DNA of 38,040 nucleotides from Clostridiales bacterium (GCA_004557905.1 SFFH01000032.1:1-38040), one strand, 5' to 3'. Positions 7,638-16,504 are shown, counted from the first letter of the stretch. Notes: generated by a model not told the origin, from the letters alone. Program-made: numbers and translations.

Positions 7638-7846
7638 CAAATCGTGCATAGCTTTTGTAAAGGCCATGAAGGCGGGATAACTCACTCCGGAGCCGCCCGC
7701 GTGATGAGCGCGGGACGTACGCCGCCGCGTTAAGGCTAATGAGGACCCCTTTGTTGCTGCGTGCGCAGTCGGGTTGAATCAGGGTGGTACCGTGTGGCAA
7801 TTTACGCCTCGCCCCTGCGAAAAGCAGGTGTGCGAGGCTTCTTTTT
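7638..7846 (+). promoter_or_regulatory. T-box leader, probably tRNA-Leu responsive
   Basis: The 413-bp gap before leuC holds a T-box antitermination leader. The conserved AGGGTGGTACCGTG lies at 7781-7794; its TGGT is complementary to an ACCA tRNA 3' end, as expected for tRNA-Leu. A terminator follows at 7806-7846. Stem I lies within about 7645-7740; the best specifier candidate is CTC (7681-7683, followed by A), a leucine codon. Uncharged tRNA-Leu would stabilise the antiterminator and allow transcription of leuCDB. After the terminator another 128 nt precede leuC, including a GTGGGCA-type hairpin at about 7847-7861. The specifier assignment is inference from context and the codon. Confidence 0.88.
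7806..7846 (+). terminator. T-box terminator of leuCDB
   Basis: Stem GCCTCGC (7806-7812) pairs with GCGAGGC (7832-7838), with an inner CCCTGC/GCAGGT helix, followed by TTCTTTTT. It is mutually exclusive with the T-box antiterminator formed around 7781-7794. Confidence 0.88.
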
Positions 7847-7974
7847 GTGGGCAGTGCCCACACCCGCTTCCGAACAGCCTGACAGGACAAAGAATCTCGT
7901 CGGTCGCTGCACGGAGGTTTGCAAAGTTCCCTGTCTGTTCCCAAGAGGAAATGAATCATGAGGAGGTCAAAACA

Positions 7975-9237
7975 ATGGGCATGACCATGACGCAGAAAAT
8001 CCTCGCGCACGCCGCGGGCGTGGAGAGCTGCCGCGCAGGCGAGCTGCTGATGTGCCGGCTTGACCTGGTGCTGGGCAACGACATCACCGCACCGGTGGCC
8101 ATCAACGAGTTTGAGAAGATGGGCGCGACGAAGGTGTTCGACCCCGTGAAGATCGCGCTGATCCCGGATCACTTCGTCCCCAACAAGGACATCAAGAGCG
8201 CGACGATGGCCAAGCAGATGCGCGATTTCGCAAAAGCGCAGAAGATCGTCCACTACTACGAGGTCGGCCGCGTGGGCATCGAGCACGCGCTGCTGCCGGA
8301 GCAGGGCATCGTCGCCCCGGGCGAGGTCATCATCGGCGCGGACAGCCACACCTGCACCTATGGCGCGGTCGGCGCGTTCTCCACGGGCGTGGGCTCCACG
8401 GATATGGCCGTGGGCATGGCGACCGGCGAGTGCTGGTTCAAGGTGCCCGAGGCCGTCAAGGTGGTGCTCAAGGGCAAGATGAAGCCCTGGGTGTCCGGCA
8501 AGGACGTCATCCTGCATCTCATCGGCGAGATCGGCGTGGACGGCGCGCTGTATCAGTCGCTCGAGTTCACCGGCGAGGGCGTGAAGGAGATCGGCATGGA
8601 CGGCCGCCTGACCATCGCGAACATGGCGATTGAGGCCGGCGCGAAGAACGGCATCTTCCCGGTGGACGACGTCTGCAAGGCATACCTTGCCGAGCGCGTC
8701 AGCCGCCCGTGGACGGCGTTTGAGGCGGACGAGGACGCGGAGTACGCGAAGGTCGTGGAGATCGACCTTGACCAGCTGGACATGACCGTCTCCCTGCCGC
8801 ACCTGCCGGAGAACACCAAGCCCGCGCGCGAGTGCGCCGATCTGGCGATCGATCAGGTCGTCATTGGCAGCTGCACCAACGGCCGCATCAGCGACATGCG
8901 CGTGGCCGCGCAGATCCTCAAGGGCAAGAAGGTGGCACCGTATGTGCGCTGCATCGTCATCCCCGGCACGCAGCAGGTCGTGAAGACCTGCCTGGAGGAG
9001 GGCCTCGTGGACATCTTCATCGACGCGGGCGCCATCTTCACCATGCCGACCTGCGGCCCGTGCCTGGGCGGCTTCTGCGGCGTGCTGGCCGACGGCGAGC
9101 GCGCGGTGTCCACCACGAACCGCAACTTTGTGGGCCGCATGGGCCACACCGGCAGCGAAATCATCCTGGCCAGCCCGGCGGTCGCCGCCGCTTCCGCGAT
9201 CATGGGCCGCGTCGCTACGCCTGAGGAGGTCATGTAA
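7975..9237 (+). CDS. leuC: 3-isopropylmalate dehydratase large subunit
   Basis: With LeuD it isomerises 2-isopropylmalate to 3-isopropylmalate through a [4Fe-4S] cluster (aconitase superfamily). It is 420 aa, the compact LeuC/HACN type. Cluster cysteines are in IGSCTNGR and PTCGPCLGG; the substrate/cluster motif GADSHTCTYG is near residue 120. I chose ATG at 7975 because AGGAGG sits at 7961-7966, 8 nt upstream; further upstream in-frame codons run into the T-box leader. LeuD starts 2 nt after its stop. Leucine specificity rather than homoaconitase rests on the leuC-leuD-leuB order and T-box control. Confidence 0.96.
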   Translation: MGMTMTQKILAHAAGVESCRAGELLMCRLDLVLGNDITAPVAINEFEKMGATKVFDPVKIALIPDHFVPNKDIKSATMAKQMRDFAKAQKIVHYYEVGRVGIEHALLPEQGIVAPGEVIIGADSHTCTYGAVGAFSTGVGSTDMAVGMATGECWFKVPEAVKVVLKGKMKPWVSGKDVILHLIGEIGVDGALYQSLEFTGEGVKEIGMDGRLTIANMAIEAGAKNGIFPVDDVCKAYLAERVSRPWTAFEADEDAEYAKVVEIDLDQLDMTVSLPHLPENTKPARECADLAIDQVVIGSCTNGRISDMRVAAQILKGKKVAPYVRCIVIPGTQQVVKTCLEEGLVDIFIDAGAIFTMPTCGPCLGGFCGVLADGERAVSTTNRNFVGRMGHTGSEIILASPAVAAASAIMGRVATPEEVM

Positions 9238-9238
9238 T

Positions 9239-9733
9239 ATGAAGGTCAAGTCTACGGTCATCAAGTACGGCGATCACGTCGACACCGACGTCATCATCCC
9301 GGCCCGCTATCTCAACACCACCGATCACAAGGAGCTGGCCTCCCACTGCATGGAGGACATCGACAGCGATTTCAAGGCAAAGAGCGAGACGAGCAAGATC
9401 ATCGTTGCGGGCCGCAACTTCGGCTGCGGCTCCTCCCGCGAGCACGCGCCCATCGCCATCAAGGCCAGCGGCATCGGGCTGGTCATCGCGGACAGCTTCG
9501 CCCGCATCTTCTACCGCAACTCCATCGACATCGGCCTGCCCATCGTCGAGTGCCCGGCGGCTGCCGCGGCCATCCGCGACGGCGATGAGGTCGAGGCGGA
9601 TCTGGACAGCGGCGTGATTGCCGATCTGACCACCGGCGAGACGTTCACGGCCGCGCCGCTGCCGCCGTTTATCCAGGAGATCGTCAATTGCGGCGGCATC
9701 GCGAACTACGTCAGGAAAAAAGTTCAGGCTTAA
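9239..9733 (+). CDS. leuD: 3-isopropylmalate dehydratase small subunit
   Basis: Swivelling-domain partner of LeuC. It is 164 aa, matching the small LeuD paired with the short LeuC type. N-terminal GDHVDTDVIIPARYL and the hallmark GRNFGCGSSREHAP (about residues 59-72) are present. GAGGAGGT at the end of leuC provides the ribosome binding site, so translation is probably coupled. It is followed 26 bp later by leuB. Confidence 0.96.
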   Translation: MKVKSTVIKYGDHVDTDVIIPARYLNTTDHKELASHCMEDIDSDFKAKSETSKIIVAGRNFGCGSSREHAPIAIKASGIGLVIADSFARIFYRNSIDIGLPIVECPAAAAAIRDGDEVEADLDSGVIADLTTGETFTAAPLPPFIQEIVNCGGIANYVRKKVQA

Positions 9734-9759
9734 ACAGACAACCATGGAGGAACCATCCC

Positions 9760-10824
9760 ATGCATGCAAATATCGTGACCCTGCCGGGCGACTACATCGG
9801 CCCGGAGATCGTCGCGCAGGCGGTCAAGGTGCTTGAAAAGGTGGCGGAGAAGTACGGCCACACCTTTTCCTTTGAGGAGTGCGCGCTCGGCGGCGCGTCC
9901 ATCGACGCCTGCGGCGTGCCGCTGACGGACGAGACGCTCGCCAAGTGCAACGCCGCGGACGCGGTGCTTATGGGCAGCGTCGGCGGACCGAAGTGGGACG
10001 GCGTGGAAGCATCCCGCCGCCCGGAGAAGGGCCTGCTGGCCCTGCGCAAGGGCATGCAGGTGTTTGCCAACCTGCGTCCCTGCACGATCCATCCGCAGCT
10101 GGCGGGCGCGTGCCCGCTGCGCCCGGACATCATCGCCCAGCCGATCGACATCATGATCCTGCGCGAGCTGACCGGCGACATCTACTTCGGCAAGCGCTGG
10201 CGCAGCGAGGACCGCACCGCCGCGACCGACGAGATGGCGTACAGCGAGATGGAGGTCGAGCGCCTGGCGCGCATCGGCTTTGAGATGGCCATGAAGCGTC
10301 GCAAAAAGCTCTGCTCCGTGGACAAGGCGAATGTGCTGGAGTGCTCCCGCCTGTGGCGCGAGACCGTCGCGAAGCTGGCGAAGGAATACCCGGAGGTCGA
10401 GGTCACCTACATGTACGTCGACAACGCGGCCATGCAGCTCATCCTGCGCCCGAGCCAGTTCGACGTGATGATCACCGGCAACCTCTTCGGCGACATCCTC
10501 TCCGACGAGAGCGCGGCCATCGCGGGCAGTTTGGGCATGATGCCCTCCGCCAGCCTGGGCGCGGGCACGCGCGGCCTGTACGAGCCGATTCACGGCTCCG
10601 CGCCGGACATCGCGGGCAGGGACATCGCCAACCCGCTGGGCACCATCCTCTCCGGCGCGCTGCTGCTGCGCCACAGCCTCGGTCTTGAAAAGGAGGCTGC
10701 GGCGATCGAGGCAGCGGTCACGCAGGTGCTCGACGAGGGCTACCGCACCGGCGACATCTGGTCCGAGGGCTGCACGAGGGTCGGCTGCACGCAGATGGGC
10801 GACCTCGTGGCCGCACGGATCTGA
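9760..10824 (+). CDS. leuB: 3-isopropylmalate dehydrogenase
   Basis: NAD-dependent oxidative decarboxylation of 3-isopropylmalate to 2-ketoisocaproate. It is 354 aa, typical length. Motifs: LPGDYIGPEI at the N-terminus, GSVGGPKWD, the substrate segment RELTGDIYFG, and the metal/cofactor site GNLFGDILSDE. ATG at 9760 has GGAGGAA 8 nt upstream; the longer open frame from 9688 overlaps leuD and lacks family similarity. Last leucine gene of the operon; leuA is not in the window. Confidence 0.96.
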   Translation: MHANIVTLPGDYIGPEIVAQAVKVLEKVAEKYGHTFSFEECALGGASIDACGVPLTDETLAKCNAADAVLMGSVGGPKWDGVEASRRPEKGLLALRKGMQVFANLRPCTIHPQLAGACPLRPDIIAQPIDIMILRELTGDIYFGKRWRSEDRTAATDEMAYSEMEVERLARIGFEMAMKRRKKLCSVDKANVLECSRLWRETVAKLAKEYPEVEVTYMYVDNAAMQLILRPSQFDVMITGNLFGDILSDESAAIAGSLGMMPSASLGAGTRGLYEPIHGSAPDIAGRDIANPLGTILSGALLLRHSLGLEKEAAAIEAAVTQVLDEGYRTGDIWSEGCTRVGCTQMGDLVAARI

Positions 10825-10829
10825 CGCGC

Positions 10830-11321
10830 ATGCCGTACACCGCTCACTACGCCTCGCCGCTGGGTGGCATGCTGCTGGCGGCGGACGACGCGGGCCTGAC
10901 AGGCCTGTGGTTTGAGGGGCAGAAGCACTTCGCCCGCGGGCTGAACGGCACGCACGAGGAACGGGCGCTTCCCCTGTTCGATGAAGTGAAGCGCTGGCTG
11001 GATCAGTATTTCTCCGGCCGGGAGCCGGACTTCACCCCGCCGCTGCACCTCCTCGGCACGGCGTTTGAGCGCGAGGTCTGGGCCATCCTGCGCGCTGTTC
11101 CCTACGGAAAGACGACGACCTACGGCGAAATCGCCGCACAGCTGGCCCGGCGGCGCGGCCTGGCGCACATGTCGGCGCAGGCCGTGGGCGGCGCGGTAGG
11201 CCGCAATCCGATCTCCGTGATCGTGCCTTGCCATCGCGTGCTGGGCGCGGACGGCAGCCTGACCGGCTATGCGGGCGGGCTGGCGCGCAAGCGCCGGCTG
11301 CTGGCGCTGGAAAGCACATAA
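10830..11321 (+). CDS. ogt: Methylated-DNA-[protein]-cysteine S-methyltransferase
   Basis: Suicide repair protein removing alkyl groups from O6-alkylguanine. It is 163 aa, with a small N-terminal domain followed by the MGMT DNA-binding domain (about 78-160). The acceptor cysteine lies in VIVPCHRV, with the recognition helix in YGEIAAQLA and the conserved GAVGRNP. It starts 5 nt after leuB without a separate promoter, so it probably rides on the leuCDB transcript; no functional link to leucine is implied. A strong terminator follows. Ogt rather than Ada-C is chosen because no Ada N-terminal domain is present. Confidence 0.94.
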   Translation: MPYTAHYASPLGGMLLAADDAGLTGLWFEGQKHFARGLNGTHEERALPLFDEVKRWLDQYFSGREPDFTPPLHLLGTAFEREVWAILRAVPYGKTTTYGEIAAQLARRRGLAHMSAQAVGGAVGRNPISVIVPCHRVLGADGSLTGYAGGLARKRRLLALEST

Positions 11322-11324
11322 AGC

Positions 11325-11367
11325 AAAGCCCTTCGCTGTGGACGAAACGCCACGGCGGAGGGCTTTT
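11325..11367 (+). terminator. Terminator of the leuCDB-ogt operon
   Basis: Long stem AAAGCCCTTCGCTGTGG against CCACGGCGGAGGGCTTTT with an 8-nt loop, directly after the ogt stop codon and ending in TTTT. Confidence 0.85.
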
Positions 11368-11383
11368 GTATGCCCGCTTTTTC

Positions 11384-11411
11384 TTGAAAAACTGTCAAAA
11401 TCATGTATAAT
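11384..11411 (+). promoter_or_regulatory. Promoter of the HPt / sensor locus
   Basis: TTGAAA (11384-11389), 16-nt spacer and TATAAT (11406-11411). A small TGGACA...TGTCCA inverted repeat (11421-11448) lies just after the predicted start; its role is unknown. Confidence 0.65.
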
Positions 11412-11519
11412 TATCGTATCTGGACATATTATATAGAGAGCCTGTCCATGTGAAGCATCGCCTTCGCAGAAAGCAGCTCCCCATGGAGGAAAGAAAACAC
11501 AAAGGAAAGCGGGAGAGAG

Positions 11520-11891
11520 ATGACCATTCAGGAGTGCTACCGGCAGCTGGGCGGCGATTTCGCGCAGGCGCGCAAACGCCTGCCGAGTGAAAAGCTGATC
11601 AGCAGATTTCTTGTGAAGTTCCCGGACGACAGCAGCTTTTCAGCGCTGTGCGCTGCCATGGAGGAGGGCGACCGGGGCAAGGCGTTTCGCGCGGCGCACA
11701 CGCTCAAGGGCGTCAGCGGCAGCCTCAGTCTCGAGCGGCTGTTTTCCTCCGCCTCCCGGCTGACAGAGCTGCTCCGGCCCGAGGCGGAGGCAATTCCGGC
11801 GGGCGCCCATTCGCTCTTTGAAGAGGTGCAGCGGGACTATCGCCTGGCCGTGCAGGTCATCCGCAGCTATTCAGCGTCCTGCGGGTCCTGA
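11520..11891 (+). CDS. Stand-alone HPt (histidine phosphotransfer) protein
   Basis: 123 aa, a single HPt four-helix domain. The phospho-accepting histidine is H60 in FRAAHTLKGVSGSL, which matches the HPt consensus closely. No other domain and no membrane segment, so it is a soluble phosphotransfer intermediate. It is the first gene of a locus with a binding-protein-like sensor and a hybrid histidine kinase. The kinase has a C-terminal receiver and no HPt of its own, so this protein is the obvious next carrier: kinase His468 to receiver Asp762 to HPt His60 to an unlinked response regulator. ATG has GGGAGAGAG directly upstream. Two GC-rich hairpins (about 11892-11910 and 11913-11939) separate it from the next gene and may lower or stabilise the distal message. 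Confidence 0.9.
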   Translation: MTIQECYRQLGGDFAQARKRLPSEKLISRFLVKFPDDSSFSALCAAMEEGDRGKAFRAAHTLKGVSGSLSLERLFSSASRLTELLRPEAEAIPAGAHSLFEEVQRDYRLAVQVIRSYSASCGS

Positions 11892-12000
11892 AGGCGGGCC
11901 GCGCCCGCCTGCGAACGGCTTCGCCGGATCAGGCCGTTCACCGCATGATTCTTGACGCCATTCCCTATTGCATAAAAGGCAACCGATAAGGAGAGCGCAG

Positions 12001-13905
12001 ATGAAGATGAAAATGAGGAAAGCATACCTGCTTCTCGCCCTGGTTCTGGCGGCCGCCCTGCTCACCGGCTGCGCAGACATGCGGGATCACGCCGGGCAGG
12101 ATGAAAAGGACGGCAGGATCGCGATCAGCATGTACATGTGGGACAGGTCCATGTTCAAGGAGTTCACGCCCTGGCTGGAGCAGAAGTTCCCCGAAATCGA
12201 CTTTACCTTTGTCCAGAGCTACAACTCGATGGAATACTACAAGGATCTGCTGGGCCGCGGCGCGTCCATACCGGACATCATCACCTGCCGCCGGTTCTCC
12301 CTGAACGACGCCGCCCCTCTGGCCGAGCACCTGATGGACCTGAGCAAGTCCGAGGTGGCGGGCACGTTTTACAGCAGCTACCTGGAGAGCAACCGCGAGA
12401 GCTGCGGCGCGATCCGCTGGCTGCCCATGTGCGCCGAGGTGGACTGCATCATGGCCAACAAGATGCTGTTTGATCAGTATGGCATTCCCCTGCCCACCAA
12501 TTACGCCGAGTTTGTATCCGCCATCGACGCCTTTGAGGCGCTGGGCATCAAGGGCTTCCAGACCGACTGGAGCTACGACTATACCTGCCTGGAGACCATG
12601 CAGGGCTGTGCCATTGCGGAGCTGATGAGCCTGGAGGGAACCCGATGGCGTATGGCCTATGAGAGCGAAACGGCAGATTGCCAGGTGGGGCTGGACGATC
12701 AGGTCTGGCCAAAGGTGTTTGCCAAGTACGAGCAGTTCCTCAGGGATGTTCGCTTCATGCCCGGCGACGAGGAGCTGAACTTCACCCCCGTGACCCAGCC
12801 CTATCTGAACGGACAGACCGCGATGATCCGCGCCACGGCGACGATGGCGGAGGAGCTTACGGCGGAGTACGGCATGCAGAGCGTCATTCTTCCCTACTTC
12901 GGCGAAACCGCGCAGGACAACTGGGTGCTCACCTACCCCATGTGCCAGCTGGCCGTTTCAAAGCGCGTGGAGGAGGACGAGGCCAAGAAGAACGCAATCA
13001 TGGAGGTTCTGCTGGCCATCTTCAGCGAGGAGGGCCAGCGGGCCGTCGCGGCCGGCACCTCCGTGCTGTCCTACAACAGAGAAGTCAGCATCACCCCCGC
13101 GCCTTCCCTGGCGCATGTGCTTGACTGCATCGACAGCAACCACCTGTACATGCGCCTGGCCTCCACGGAGATGTTCGCCGTTTCCCAGAGCGTCGCGCAC
13201 CGGATGATGAGGGGCGAGTACGGTCCCGAGGGCGCCCATGACGATTTCAGTGCGCAGCTCACGCACTACGTCAATCCGGAGGCTGAGGAGGTCCTGTTCA
13301 CCCAGCGGAAGGCCTATTCCAACGACTTCGGCGTGCACGGCAGCGCCGCCGGCTCCTCCCTGATGAATACGCTGCGCAGGGCGAACGACGATCAGATTGC
13401 CATCAGCTACGCGAGCGTTGTCAGCTCGCCCATCTTTGCCGGGGATTACACCATGCAGCAGATCAAATGGATCATGACCTACAAGAACGACGCCTATCGC
13501 GGCACGTATACCGGCGCGGAGATCCGACGGATCATGGACTGGCTGGTGAACGTGAAGGAGGACGGCTCCAACCCCGTCCGTCACCGCAACCAGCTGCCCA
13601 TCACCAGCGGCATGGAATACACCGTCACCGAGACGGAGCGCGGCAAGTTTGTCCTCGGAGAGATCACCGTGGACGGGAAGCCCCTTGACGACGAGGCCGT
13701 CTATACAGTGCTGCTGGTCGGCGCGGATACCTATCTGGAGCATCCCGACTTCTGCAACTGCCCCATGCCGGCGGATCTGAAGGCCAAGCGCGAGGACCAG
13801 TATGTCGATCATTACTCGAACTATGACTGCATCCGGGAGGCGCTGGCCAAGACAAGGCAGCTGCTGGAGCCCACGCAATATGTGACCATTTTCCAGGGGC
13901 AATGA
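12001..13905 (+). CDS. Lipoprotein: family-1 solute-binding domain fused to 5'-nucleotidase C-terminal domain
   Basis: 634 aa. A signal sequence ends in the lipobox LLTGC (Cys24), so it is an extracytoplasmic lipoprotein. About residues 38-420 resemble an extracellular solute-binding protein of the sugar type (SBP_bac_1). Residues about 436-580 match the 5'-nucleotidase C-terminal (substrate-binding) domain: TGAEIRRIMDWLVN, LPITSGMEYTV and VDGKPLDDEAVYTVLL. The metallophosphoesterase half of a 5'-nucleotidase is absent, so this part should bind rather than hydrolyse. No permease or ATPase gene is linked; instead a hybrid kinase starts 22 bp downstream. I infer a ligand-capture subunit for the sensor, in the manner of LuxP-LuxQ. 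ATG at 12001 has AAGGAG 7 nt upstream; a start at 11968 would spoil the signal peptide. Domains are recognised by eye. Confidence 0.82.
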   Translation: MKMKMRKAYLLLALVLAAALLTGCADMRDHAGQDEKDGRIAISMYMWDRSMFKEFTPWLEQKFPEIDFTFVQSYNSMEYYKDLLGRGASIPDIITCRRFSLNDAAPLAEHLMDLSKSEVAGTFYSSYLESNRESCGAIRWLPMCAEVDCIMANKMLFDQYGIPLPTNYAEFVSAIDAFEALGIKGFQTDWSYDYTCLETMQGCAIAELMSLEGTRWRMAYESETADCQVGLDDQVWPKVFAKYEQFLRDVRFMPGDEELNFTPVTQPYLNGQTAMIRATATMAEELTAEYGMQSVILPYFGETAQDNWVLTYPMCQLAVSKRVEEDEAKKNAIMEVLLAIFSEEGQRAVAAGTSVLSYNREVSITPAPSLAHVLDCIDSNHLYMRLASTEMFAVSQSVAHRMMRGEYGPEGAHDDFSAQLTHYVNPEAEEVLFTQRKAYSNDFGVHGSAAGSSLMNTLRRANDDQIAISYASVVSSPIFAGDYTMQQIKWIMTYKNDAYRGTYTGAEIRRIMDWLVNVKEDGSNPVRHRNQLPITSGMEYTVTETERGKFVLGEITVDGKPLDDEAVYTVLLVGADTYLEHPDFCNCPMPADLKAKREDQYVDHYSNYDCIREALAKTRQLLEPTQYVTIFQGQ

Positions 13906-13927
13906 GCACCGAAAGGAAGACAACGCC

Positions 13928-16432
13928 GTGAAAAAGCGCCTGATGCTCCTGATCCTTGCCCTTGTGCTGACCGGCGTGTTGATCGGGGAAGGCCTGAGCT
14001 ACTATGCCGACTTCGTCGCTCGGACGATCTACGAGGAGAGCGTCGATCACCTCGTCGAGATCTTCCACCAGGCGAACCAGACCCTGCACAATCTGGTTTC
14101 CGTCAACTGGAGCCGCATGCGGATGTGGGCGCCCTATCTGGAAACCGCCGGAAGCGAAGAGGATATCGTAGCCTATGTAAACCAGGCCCGGGAGGAAAGC
14201 CACTTTACCGATTTCTATTTCATCTCCCGCAACGGCGATTACCTCACGCTGGAGGGAAAGCGGGGCTATCTGGACCTGCGGGAGCAGCTCTCGGATCTGA
14301 TCCTTGAAAAGCACCCGGTGGTCGCCAACTCCGTCGTTCCGGACAAGCCGGAGATCATGGTGTTTGCCACGCCCGCCAAGCCGAACCGCTACCGGGGCTT
14401 TGCCTATGAGGCCATTGCCATCACCTTCAACAACTCCGACATGGTGGAGGCGCTCAAAATCTCCGCCTTCGACGGGCAGGCCGGCACCTTTGCGGCGCTG
14501 CCCGACGGCCGGATCGTCGTGAACAACGGCGCCGAGGGCCGCAAGCATATCCGCAATGTCTTTGCCCTGCTGGAAAAATCCAAACGGCTGACCAGCGAGG
14601 ACATCGCCGCCGTGCAGCAGGACTTCCTGAGCGGCAGCTCAGGCGAGATCCTGTTTGACATCAACGGCAGAAACCATTACATGGTGTACGAGTCTGCGGA
14701 CTTTCAGGACTGGATGGTGCTGGGCATCGTGCCCGCGGACGTGGTCAACGCCAGCATGAACAGGCTCCAGTCCACGACCATGTTCGTGGTGTCGGCCATC
14801 GCCGTTGTCCTGGTCATCACGCTTATGCTGCTTGTGGTTCAGCTGAACCGGCAGAAGCTCAAGCGCAAGGATCATGAGCTGCTCGTGCGCGACGAGCTGT
14901 TTTCCAGGCTCTCGGTCAATGTGGACGATGTGTTTCTGATGCTGGACGCCCGGCGGCTGCGGGTGGACTATGTCAGCCCGAACATCGAAAAGCTGCTGGG
15001 CATTCCGGAGGCGCAGGTGTACGAGGACGTCCATGTGATCGAGCGGCCTGCCAAAAAGGGCGAAGCCGTCCATATTCTGAGCTGGCTGTCGGGCATCCTC
15101 CCCGGCCAGCAGATCGAATGGGACAGCGAGTACATCCACCGCACGAGCGGCGAGGCGCTCTGGTTCCATGTGGTCGCGTTCTGCAGCGATATTCAGGGCG
15201 AAAGGAAGTTCATTCTGGATCTGTCCGACCGCACCGGCGACAGGAAGATCCATCAGGAGCTGGAGGACGCCGTCCGCGCCGCCGAAAACGCGAGCCGCGC
15301 GAAGACCACCTTCCTCAACAACATCTCCCACGACATCCGCACGCCCATGAACGCCATCTTCGGCTTTACCAACATCGCGCTGAAGCAGGATCCCAAGCCG
15401 GAGGTCAAGAGCTGCCTGGACAAGATCCGCAACAGCTCCGAGCATCTGCTGACCCTGATCAACGATGTGCTGGACATCAGCCGGATCGAAAGCGGCAAGA
15501 CCGAATTTGCGCCCGTTCCCATGGACATCACGTCGGTGACCGATACGGTGCTGAGCATCGTGCACGGCTTCCTGGCCGATCGGAATCTGGCCTTCCACAC
15601 CAGCCTGCCGAGGCCGGAAACGCCCTATGTGCTCGCCGACGCCATCCGCATCCGCGAGGTGCTGGTGAACATCCTGAGCAACGCGGTCAAGTTTACCGAG
15701 GACGGCGGCAGCATCACCTTTGAGGCGAGCTATCATCCCGGCGCGGACGAGCGGCACATGGTGGTGCGCTATCGCGTGACCGATACCGGCGTGGGCATGA
15801 GCCGGGAATTTGTCCAGCATATCTTCGACGAGTTTTCCCAGGAGGAAAACGGCGCGCGGACGCACTACAAGGGCACCGGCCTGGGCATGGCCATCACCAA
15901 GCGCTATGTCGATCTGATGGGCGGCATCATCTGTGTGGAGAGCGAAAAGGGCCGGGGCTCCTCCTTCACCGTGGCGCTGCCCCTGGAGCTGACCGATCCG
16001 GTCATGGTGCAGGCGCAGGAGCCGCCCGCCGCCGACGCGCAGCTGTCGGGCGTGCGGATTCTGCTGGCGGAGGACAACGATCTGAACGCGGAGATCGCCA
16101 TGGTGCAGCTGGAGGAGCTGGGCATTCAGGTCACCCGGGCCGCCGACGGCAGCGAGGCGGTCAGCCTCTTTGCAGAAAATCCGCCGGACACCTTCGACAT
16201 GATCATCATGGACATCATGATGCCGGAGATGAACGGCTATGAAGCCACAAAGGCCATCCGCGGCATGACGTTCCGCCCGGACGCCGGCAGGATTCCCATC
16301 ATCGCCATGACCGCCAACGCCTTTGCCGAGGATGTTCAGGCCTCCTTTGACGCGGGCATGAACGGGCATTTGTCAAAGCCCATCGTCATGGAGGAGATCG
16401 TACAGGCCATCGCGCGGAACCTGAACCGGTGA
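13928..16432 (+). CDS. Hybrid sensor histidine kinase (Cache-PAS-HisKA-HATPase-REC)
   Basis: 834 aa. Membrane segment 1 at about 4-25, an extracytoplasmic Cache-like domain (about 26-275), membrane segment 2 at about 279-305, a PAS domain (about 318-440), HisKA with the phospho-acceptor H468 in NNISHDIRTPMNAI, an HATPase with N box NILSNAVKFTEDGG, G1 DTGVGM, F box FDEFSQ and G2 GTGLGMAI, and a receiver (about 706-834) with D762 in IIMDIMMPEMNG and K817 in LSKPI. All catalytic residues are present, so it should be active. GTG start with AAGGAAG 8 nt upstream. It is the third gene after the HPt and the binding-protein-like lipoprotein, which is probably its ligand partner. No output response regulator is encoded alongside, so the target is unknown. 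Confidence 0.93.
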   Translation: MKKRLMLLILALVLTGVLIGEGLSYYADFVARTIYEESVDHLVEIFHQANQTLHNLVSVNWSRMRMWAPYLETAGSEEDIVAYVNQAREESHFTDFYFISRNGDYLTLEGKRGYLDLREQLSDLILEKHPVVANSVVPDKPEIMVFATPAKPNRYRGFAYEAIAITFNNSDMVEALKISAFDGQAGTFAALPDGRIVVNNGAEGRKHIRNVFALLEKSKRLTSEDIAAVQQDFLSGSSGEILFDINGRNHYMVYESADFQDWMVLGIVPADVVNASMNRLQSTTMFVVSAIAVVLVITLMLLVVQLNRQKLKRKDHELLVRDELFSRLSVNVDDVFLMLDARRLRVDYVSPNIEKLLGIPEAQVYEDVHVIERPAKKGEAVHILSWLSGILPGQQIEWDSEYIHRTSGEALWFHVVAFCSDIQGERKFILDLSDRTGDRKIHQELEDAVRAAENASRAKTTFLNNISHDIRTPMNAIFGFTNIALKQDPKPEVKSCLDKIRNSSEHLLTLINDVLDISRIESGKTEFAPVPMDITSVTDTVLSIVHGFLADRNLAFHTSLPRPETPYVLADAIRIREVLVNILSNAVKFTEDGGSITFEASYHPGADERHMVVRYRVTDTGVGMSREFVQHIFDEFSQEENGARTHYKGTGLGMAITKRYVDLMGGIICVESEKGRGSSFTVALPLELTDPVMVQAQEPPAADAQLSGVRILLAEDNDLNAEIAMVQLEELGIQVTRAADGSEAVSLFAENPPDTFDMIIMDIMMPEMNGYEATKAIRGMTFRPDAGRIPIIAMTANAFAEDVQASFDAGMNGHLSKPIVMEEIVQAIARNLNR

Positions 16433-16466
16433 CCGCGTCCAAGATCTGATTTTCGGGAAAAGCCGC

Positions 16467-16495
16467 TTGACAGATCGTCAGCAAACCGATACAAT
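16467..16495 (+). promoter_or_regulatory. Promoter of the Moco riboswitch-mod/moa operon
   Basis: TTGACA (16467-16472), a 17-nt spacer and TACAAT (16490-16495); predicted start about 16502. Same consensus quality as the leuCDB and htpG promoters. Confidence 0.8.
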
Positions 16496-16504
16496 GAACA
16501 TGTC

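Noticed and set aside
12001..13905. ABC sugar transporter binding protein
   Set aside because: No permease or ATPase is linked; the C-terminal 5'-nucleotidase-type domain and adjacent kinase and HPt favour a sensor role.
14639..16369. 576-codon minus-strand open frame opposite the hybrid kinase
   Set aside because: Shadow of the kinase gene, whose catalytic motifs are all present on the plus strand.
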